Shown piece by piece: positions 63,238 through 64,000 of a stretch of DNA of 64,000 nucleotides. Position 1 is the first letter of the stretch. Each line of letters starts with the position of its first letter. Source of the stretch: Harmothoe impar. Its lineage: Eukaryota > Annelida > Polychaeta > Phyllodocida > Polynoidae. The translations under genes were made by a program, and so were the position numbers. The notes beneath the pieces were generated by a model. The model was not told the DNA's origin. It saw only the letters and a list, made by a program, of their open reading frames with translations, and did no database searches. The stretch spans positions 21,034,442 to 21,098,441 of the forward strand of contig OX381704.1 of the NCBI GenBank assembly GCA_947462335.1, given 5' to 3'.

Positions 63238-64000
63238 AAACATTCCCAGTTTGCAGCATATATAGAACCTCTACCATGTGTCGTCATCAAGGTTGAACTT
63301 TTGCAGTAGTGGAGCTATTAGTGCACCACGGACCATATGATGCTTTAAATACCATAGACTATGGGTCACAAGATGACTATATATATATATATATATATTT
63401 ATGAAAGACTGAGATGACAAGAACAGTGGATCATTATCGCCTATTTATGAAAATACTTTGATATGATGCCATATTATCTATCATCTAGGTTTTGCAGTTG
63501 TTGACATATATAAAAACTGTTAAAACCATCACCAAAGAGTGTTCTATTTGCCATAAGACAGTATTTGTAAAACGGGTTCTGTTTGATTTGATGACATGTG
63601 CTATAGGTATGATTATTGTATGCCGATTGTGATTCTCTGAATTAACCGTCCAATGAGTAAAGGTATAAGGGACTGGATCCTGATGATACCTACTGAAGTA
63701 AAAGGTTACTTGACTGCATTCGTGCTATGTGTAGATCTGTGGTAATAACATATCAATGAACCTGAAAAACGTGAAATTTATTCAGGTACTGAGAATGGAA
63801 ATTGCGTAAGTTGTTATGGAGATCCGTAGGCTCTCGTTGATTACTTTCAGAAGGAAGGTATCAAGTGAGGGGCTGGATCATTCTATTTTTCAGCTTACTG
63901 CGTTTTTGATCTTTGAACTGAGTGTGGAGATTAATTCTCCCTGAAAGTTGAAATGTGTTGCCAAGACACTTGATCTGATCGCCTTAGCATTTCTTTATGG
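63238..64000 (+). other. 3' region after ORF3
   Basis: AT-rich with an (AT)n run at 63379-63399. No polypurine tract followed by an LTR-like TG start was identified and nothing here matches 50500-51284, so the 3' LTR is expected to the right of the window. Confidence 0.5.

Larger units (their letters stand above)
50500..64000 (+). mobile_element. Ty3/Gypsy LTR retrotransposon with a third ORF, 3' end off window
   Basis: Order on the plus strand: 5' LTR ending near 51284, primer-binding site, gag (51366-54257, one in-frame TGA), pol (54230-58477) with protease, RT, RNase H, then integrase (the Ty3/Gypsy order), a 950-base gap and a 1268-codon ORF. No 3' LTR is visible, so the element is at least 13 kb, long for Gypsy. 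It lies in the CatSper gene region, opposite to its direction. That the last ORF belongs to the same element is inferred from orientation, intronless length and lack of an LTR between them. Confidence 0.85.

Overview
The window is animal genomic DNA. Its genes are split by GT-AG introns, the neighbouring genes are unrelated to each other, and introns and spacers are crowded with transposons, minisatellites and foldback sequences. A CatSper sperm-channel subunit gene, a UBXN1 with an extra zinc finger, DIRS and Ty3/Gypsy retrotransposons and frequent acatgtac-type words suggest a marine invertebrate (lophotrochozoan, echinoderm, hemichordate or lancelet-like). I cannot fix the species from sequence alone. 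Five host genes were assembled by hand from exons whose splice sites and reading phases agree. Layout, left to right: (1) UBXN1, minus strand, 443-12028, nine exons visible, last exon apparently off the left edge. Its intron 3 holds an almost complete DIRS-type tyrosine-recombinase retrotransposon (3058-8640). Its intron 1 holds a nested stack of foldback elements. (2) A 591-bp divergent promoter, then a Rab8/10/13/15-type GTPase on the plus strand (12620-20452). Its first intron carries a 1.4-kb, roughly 50-copy minisatellite. Its last 31 coding bases are amplified into a 12-copy array running into the 3' UTR. (3) PIGF (22752-25856, plus), a GPI-anchor synthesis subunit, with two tRNA-derived SINE copies in intron 3. 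(4) DMAC2L/ATP5S (27869-32626, plus), a mitochondrial leucine-rich-repeat protein. (5) A 3.3-kb spacer with a pyrimidine tract, a roughly 125-bp tandem repeat and a 1-kb palindromic region built on a repeated palindromic 13-mer. (6) A CatSper auxiliary subunit gene, probably CATSPERG, minus strand, 35970-50254, twenty 3' exons; the 5' part is not visible. (7) A Ty3/Gypsy LTR retrotransposon entering its upstream intron and filling the window to its right edge: 5' LTR, primer-binding site, gag broken by one in-frame TGA, pol, and a 1268-residue third ORF in the env position that does not look like an envelope protein. The host genes share no pathway: ubiquitin/p97 adaptor, vesicle traffic, GPI-anchor synthesis, mitochondrial assembly, sperm calcium channel. 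The most unusual items are the zinc-finger/coiled-coil ORF3 of the Gypsy element, the fully legible DIRS termini and internal complementary region, the minisatellite seeded by the Rab prenylation codons, and a TA-inserting MITE found twice at the same core word inside two different minisatellites. All homology calls come from reading and memory of protein families; no database search was run.
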